Of a stretch of 64,000 nt of DNA, positions 60,196 to 64,000 are shown in pieces. This DNA is from Diadema setosum (lineage: Eukaryota; Echinodermata; Echinoidea; Diadematoida; Diadematidae). How positions within the stretch are numbered: the first letter of the stretch is position 1; every line of letters begins with the position of its first letter. Location of the stretch: contig CM067070.1 of assembly GCA_033980235.1 (NCBI GenBank), forward strand, positions 29,278,627 through 29,342,626, written 5' to 3'. The notes beneath the pieces were generated by a model. The model had not been told where the DNA came from and did no database searches. It saw only the letters and a list, made by a program, of their open reading frames with translations. A program made the position numbers and the translations under genes.

Positions 60196-61337
60196 CTATT
60201 AGATGAAAATAGGTGAAAGAAAGTGGTGCCGTGACTGTGTCGAGAAGCTCGCAGTCTATATGTCATGAGATTATGGTGTTTTACGGGAGCCTATAATCCT
60301 GCGCTCAATGCCTCAAAGTCATCACAAAACTTATCTATCTTTCTTGATGTTAATGATATGTACCGTGTGGCTTCTTTCTCAACTTTTCTCCTATTCTCAG
60401 CTCGTCTAGTCTTCACACATATCAAAATGAAATTGGAGTTTTCACTTTCGTACTTATGTCAGGCCTTGTTGCCTTATTGCAGCTAAAGCTTCCATTCACA
60501 AATTCATTCCACTATACAACAAAAAAAAAAAAATCACAGCTACCAAGCAATCCCATGTCTGCACTTTTGAATTCTAAAACCAGACTCTATCCCCAAATTG
60601 AGAGCTATTAGTCCATGTCTGCTCTCCATGACCTCCAGATTCCCTTGAACCTCCAAGGAAAATAACCCTCGACCTCGACTAGTCGAAGCAAAAGGCCCTA
60701 CGGACAAAGTTCGTTCTAAGTGATATATTCAATCCCCATTACGAACACAATTAACCGAGTACATTCAGGGTGGCCATTGGAATAAATCAACAAAAAAAAA
60801 ACATGTTATCCCGAGGCCGTGTACGTGAAAATTTTTATGATCACAATATACTTAATACAAATATTCTTAACACATTTGTATACAATAGCTGAAATTCTTC
60901 TGTGAACACATCTTTATTGCCTTTTCTTGAAATATCAGAGAAATGATACAAGCCTAAACTGAACTTCACCAACAATACATGCACTTAAGTGATTTATTCC
61001 TATTATGATTTTAGAATCAATATGCCCAAAGTATTTTGATATTGCGTTTTGTAGAAATGCTTGTTTCTACAAGTACCCAACATGAAGATGCAAAGAACTT
61101 TATTTACCCTTACTCTGTACACGTTTTGTGGAAGGACTCCTTTTGTTTATATCGGACTTAATGTTTTTTAACCAAGATGCATTTACCGTGTATTGCTGTA
61201 TTCAAGAGAAATATTAGAGACAGTACGGATGGGTTCTTAAATAGACTTAGGATTTTATATGTGATCCGCCACAACAAAAGGATCCGAAAGTCGCTGGCGG
61301 CTGAACCTGGAAATTCGAGTTTGAAGTCAGATCATCA
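60196..61337. other. ABCC10 intron, no exon seen
   Basis: No ABCC-like frame or repeat boundary recognised. Confidence 0.4.
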
Positions 61338-63326
61338 ATTCAATTCAATTCAATTCAATTCAATTCATTTATTTCATTCTCATTTTCTTTCCAACAAAAC
61401 AAAACACGAGGTAAATCAGAAAATCCATCATAAGCATGTATACAGTACAAAGTGCGAAGGATTAACGATATACAACAAACTAATAGAGATGAATCATGTA
61501 TACATACGGGAAAATACAAAGTTATATTTTGAGGAGAAAAAAAGAGAACTGAGAGGTCCACTAAAAAGCAGTGCTTGTAGATTGTGGACCACTCAAGAAT
61601 TTCTTCCAAAAATACAGTACTTCACATACAATTACAAATACATTACACACCACAACATGGCATAACTAAACTAAGGAGATACAATCGAACGGAATGGGAC
61701 AAAAACAAAATTAATGGAAGAAAGGGAAAGGAAGAAAGAGAGAGAGAGAGAGAGAGAGAGAAATGAGAGAGAATGGGGGGGGGGGGAGAGGGGGGAGAGG
61801 AAAGATAGAGAATGCCTACATGCTGAACAAGAGAAACGGAAGAGAGAATTGATGAGGTGCTTCGAACAGCTGGTGACTGCACGCAGCTGTGTAGAAATTA
61901 TGCAAATAACATGCCGTATTTCATTGCCTAGTTATGCCGTTTTTCACTGCGTAATAATGAATTAAATAACCGATGATGACCCTCATGTTTGCTGTAACCT
62001 GTATAGGTAATGAACATAAATATCTTAGCTAGAATTTAACAAAAAAGATTTCAAATTACGCTGAAAAATGTATAACGATGAAGAATTTTTTATTTCAGGA
62101 CCTAATGAATTCCAAAATTTAGGGCCGATTGATATAAATGTGTTCTGAGCTAATAAGGTTCTCAAAAGGGGTAAGTGAAACTCATTAGACCTCCTAGTAG
62201 GATAATCATGAAAAGATTGATTTCGTGGAAACATTGAATTAAAAATATTGGGAAGAGCATTTGTGTTATAATTGAACATGAACTGGCCCAGTTGAAAAAA
62301 AAACAAAAAAACAAATCTTTAATTTTTAAAATCTTATATTCAATGAACAATGACTCTGAATGAGAACGTGGCGAAACCCCACAAATAATACGAAGTACTT
62401 TCTTTTGTAATAAAAATAGTTTATCTAATAATGTTTGATGGGCGCTACCCCATGCTAAAATTCCGTAATTAAGATAAGGTAATATTAAAGAAAAATACAA
62501 CGTTAACAAAGACGACAATGGAATGTGAAACTTAAGTTTGTTGATAATACCAATATTTCGTGAAATTATTTTACTTATGTTGATAATATGAGGCATCCAC
62601 GAAAGTTTATCATCCACTGTAATACCAAGGAATTTTATGTGGGATACACATTCTAATTGAGTACCATCAAAAATGAGATTTGTGCTTAATGTTTCTATGG
62701 ATTTACTAAAAAGCATATACTCAGTTTTCTGAAGATTAAGTGATAATTTATCAGCTCTTATCCATTTAGTCACTTTTTTCAATTCAGAGTTGACGGTGTC
62801 AATTAAAGTAACTGGGTCTTGACGGGAAAAGAAAACATTTGAGTCATCAGCAAAAAGTATAAATGAGAGTGTATCAGATGACCTGCAAAAATCATTGATG
62901 TACACAATAAAAAGTAAAGGACCTAATATACTACCCTGAGGGACGCCACATTTAATAAATTTGAAACTTGAGTTATTCTCGGTCAGAGATACATATTGTT
63001 TTCGGTTTTGCAGGTAACTCCTGAACCACTCCAAGGCCTTCCCCCTTATGCCATAATGTGACAATTTATGAAATAAAATGTCATGATTTATTGTATCGAA
63101 GGCCTTGGAGAAGTCCAGGAAGATAACAACAAGATGTGAATGATTATCTATTGTATGCGCGGCATTATCAATAAACTTCAATAGAGCGTGAATAGTGCTA
63201 TGTTTCCGACGAAACCCAAACTGAGAGTTTACAAAAACATTATGAGAGTTAAGAAAATTAATTGTTCTTTTAAATATTAATTTTTCTAAAATTCTAGATA
63301 AGGATGAAAGTAAAGAAATGGGTCGA
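61338..63326 (-). mobile_element. CR1/L2-like LINE, 5'-truncated, nearly intact reverse transcriptase
   Basis: The minus-strand frame begins RPISLLSSLSRILEKLIF at 63326, shifts once near 63190, then stays open for 339 codons: IFLDFSKAFDTINHDILFHK (motif A), CGVPQGSILGPLLF (motif B), FILFADDSNVFF (catalytic FADD), KTEYMLFSKS, HIKFLGITVDDKLSW and LPYLNYGILAWGSA. Near 62300 an A-rich run shifts the frame into the C-terminus (YPTRRSNEFHLPLLRTLLA, GPKFWNSLGPEI), with a stop at 62025. The 3' end is a (GAATT)n tail at about 61338-61372. It is the least damaged LINE in the window. A GA microsatellite (61735-61762) and G runs lie in the 3' region. Confidence 0.92.
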
Positions 63327-63426
63327 CATCAACATCGGTCAAAACCATCAAATTTATGTTGTTGGCAAGATGCTGTAGCCTAATGCTTTGTCTATCATCT
63401 GCCAAAATTTTGAAGCTAGATATAAT

Positions 63427-63661
63427 CCTGCATAAAACAAAACAAAACAAAACAAAACAAAACAAAACAAAACGTCGCCAGAAATTGATTATTAGTAAAG
63501 AGAAGATTCTGAAAGAGCACATTTTAAGATTTGAAATGATGTATATCTCAATACAAAATACAATGGACTCTACTAACCTATCTTAACATTTGAAAGAAAG
63601 CATACACACTGGAAAGTGTGAACTAAGAAAAGTGGTTCTGAAGTACGGGGTCTATTCAAGT
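63427..63661 (-). mobile_element. Partial inverted copy of the 690-bp MITE with expanded (AAAAC)n
   Basis: Starts in (AAAAC)n (63435-63470), then gtcgccagaaattgattatt, agattctgaaagagcac, atggactctactaac and tgaagtacggggtctattca. This is the inverse of the right part of the elements at 33362 and 46144. The terminal repeat itself contains aaaacaaac, so the AAAAC tract is probably an expansion of it. Confidence 0.75.
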
Positions 63662-64000
63662 GTGCTTTACCCGTTCCTTCCGCAATTCTCTAAATACCTT
63701 CAATGTCCCAAAACGAGATTCTTCTTGCAAGTCGACAGAGAACGGACAGGTTGGTAATCCGCCAGTGCGAAAGCAATCAAGCGGTGCATGCATCCCCTCA
63801 CCACGGTCAAATGCTTATCGTGTTCTTGAACAATATAATTGTCGATCGGGTGCGATTTGTGAATACAGCTTGCGCTGATGGGCTCACAGACTCTTTTGTT
63901 CTACTCAAATCAGGCACCAACATGCGATGAGTGGGGTTAGCGGACACAGATATCTACTGTGATCAGCTTTGATTGCTAATGTACATGTTCATACGGGTTT
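63662..64000. other. Window end, no feature seen
   Basis: Slightly richer in CpG than the neighbours. Open frames are short and without motifs. Confidence 0.35.

Noticed and set aside
60265..60486. Possible further ABCC10 exon upstream of 60195
   Set aside because: The frame is on the wrong strand. The minus strand in 60196-61337 shows no ABCC membrane-domain motif with splice sites.
62162..63181. 339-codon frame as a domesticated reverse transcriptase
   Set aside because: Truncated at the 5' end, shifted at both ends and followed by a normal LINE tail; an ordinary dead copy.

Overview
This looks like nuclear DNA from a metazoan, most likely a marine deuterostome such as an echinoderm. The grounds are AT-rich non-coding sequence, short exons with GT-AG introns from hundreds of bases to almost 14 kb, many CR1/L2-type non-LTR retrotransposon pieces, and dense short inverted-repeat transposons with TA or TTAA target sites. 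The clade is inferred from style and is not proven. No bacterial genes, operons, tRNA, rRNA or CRISPR array were found.

Two host genes are recognisable, both on the minus strand. (1) A nuclear receptor lies at about 1.1-7.6 kb, in transcript order: DNA-binding-domain exon (7250-7619), hinge exon (5702-5953) and ligand-binding-domain C-terminal exon (1140-1387). Splice phases fit between the first two. The second zinc finger carries an 11-base excess that shifts the frame, and no exon for the middle of the ligand-binding domain is visible, so the locus is either decaying or misassembled. A retrotransposon starts at its stop codon. (2) The 3' half of an ABCC transporter (ABCC10/MRP7-like) spans 60195 down to 41902 in six exons whose phases all join. 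They encode the end of the second membrane domain and a complete second nucleotide-binding domain. One intron of 13.7 kb holds a retrotransposon with a transposon nested in it, a 2.3-kb 13-bp minisatellite and a second retrotransposon.

Between the two genes, 11-25 kb is a tandem segmental duplication with a period of about 3.78 kb. Copies 2 and 3 are nearly identical, copy 1 is partial, and copies 0 and 4 are more diverged. Transposon insertions date the copies, and copy 1 keeps an empty site. At 27.4-28.6 kb three related exon-like blocks share a reading frame and a splice donor; they may belong to an unrecognised gene. From 32 to 41 kb the window is repeats: copies of a TA-flanked inverted-repeat element of about 690 bp, and a satellite with a monomer of about 120 bp.

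The right end (61.3-63.3 kb) is a relatively intact retrotransposon, followed by a partial inverted copy of the 690-bp element. No defence or metabolic system is evident. The most informative signals are the damaged receptor, the exon-like triplet, the nested insertion that defines its own target site, and the self-complementary 13-bp minisatellite.
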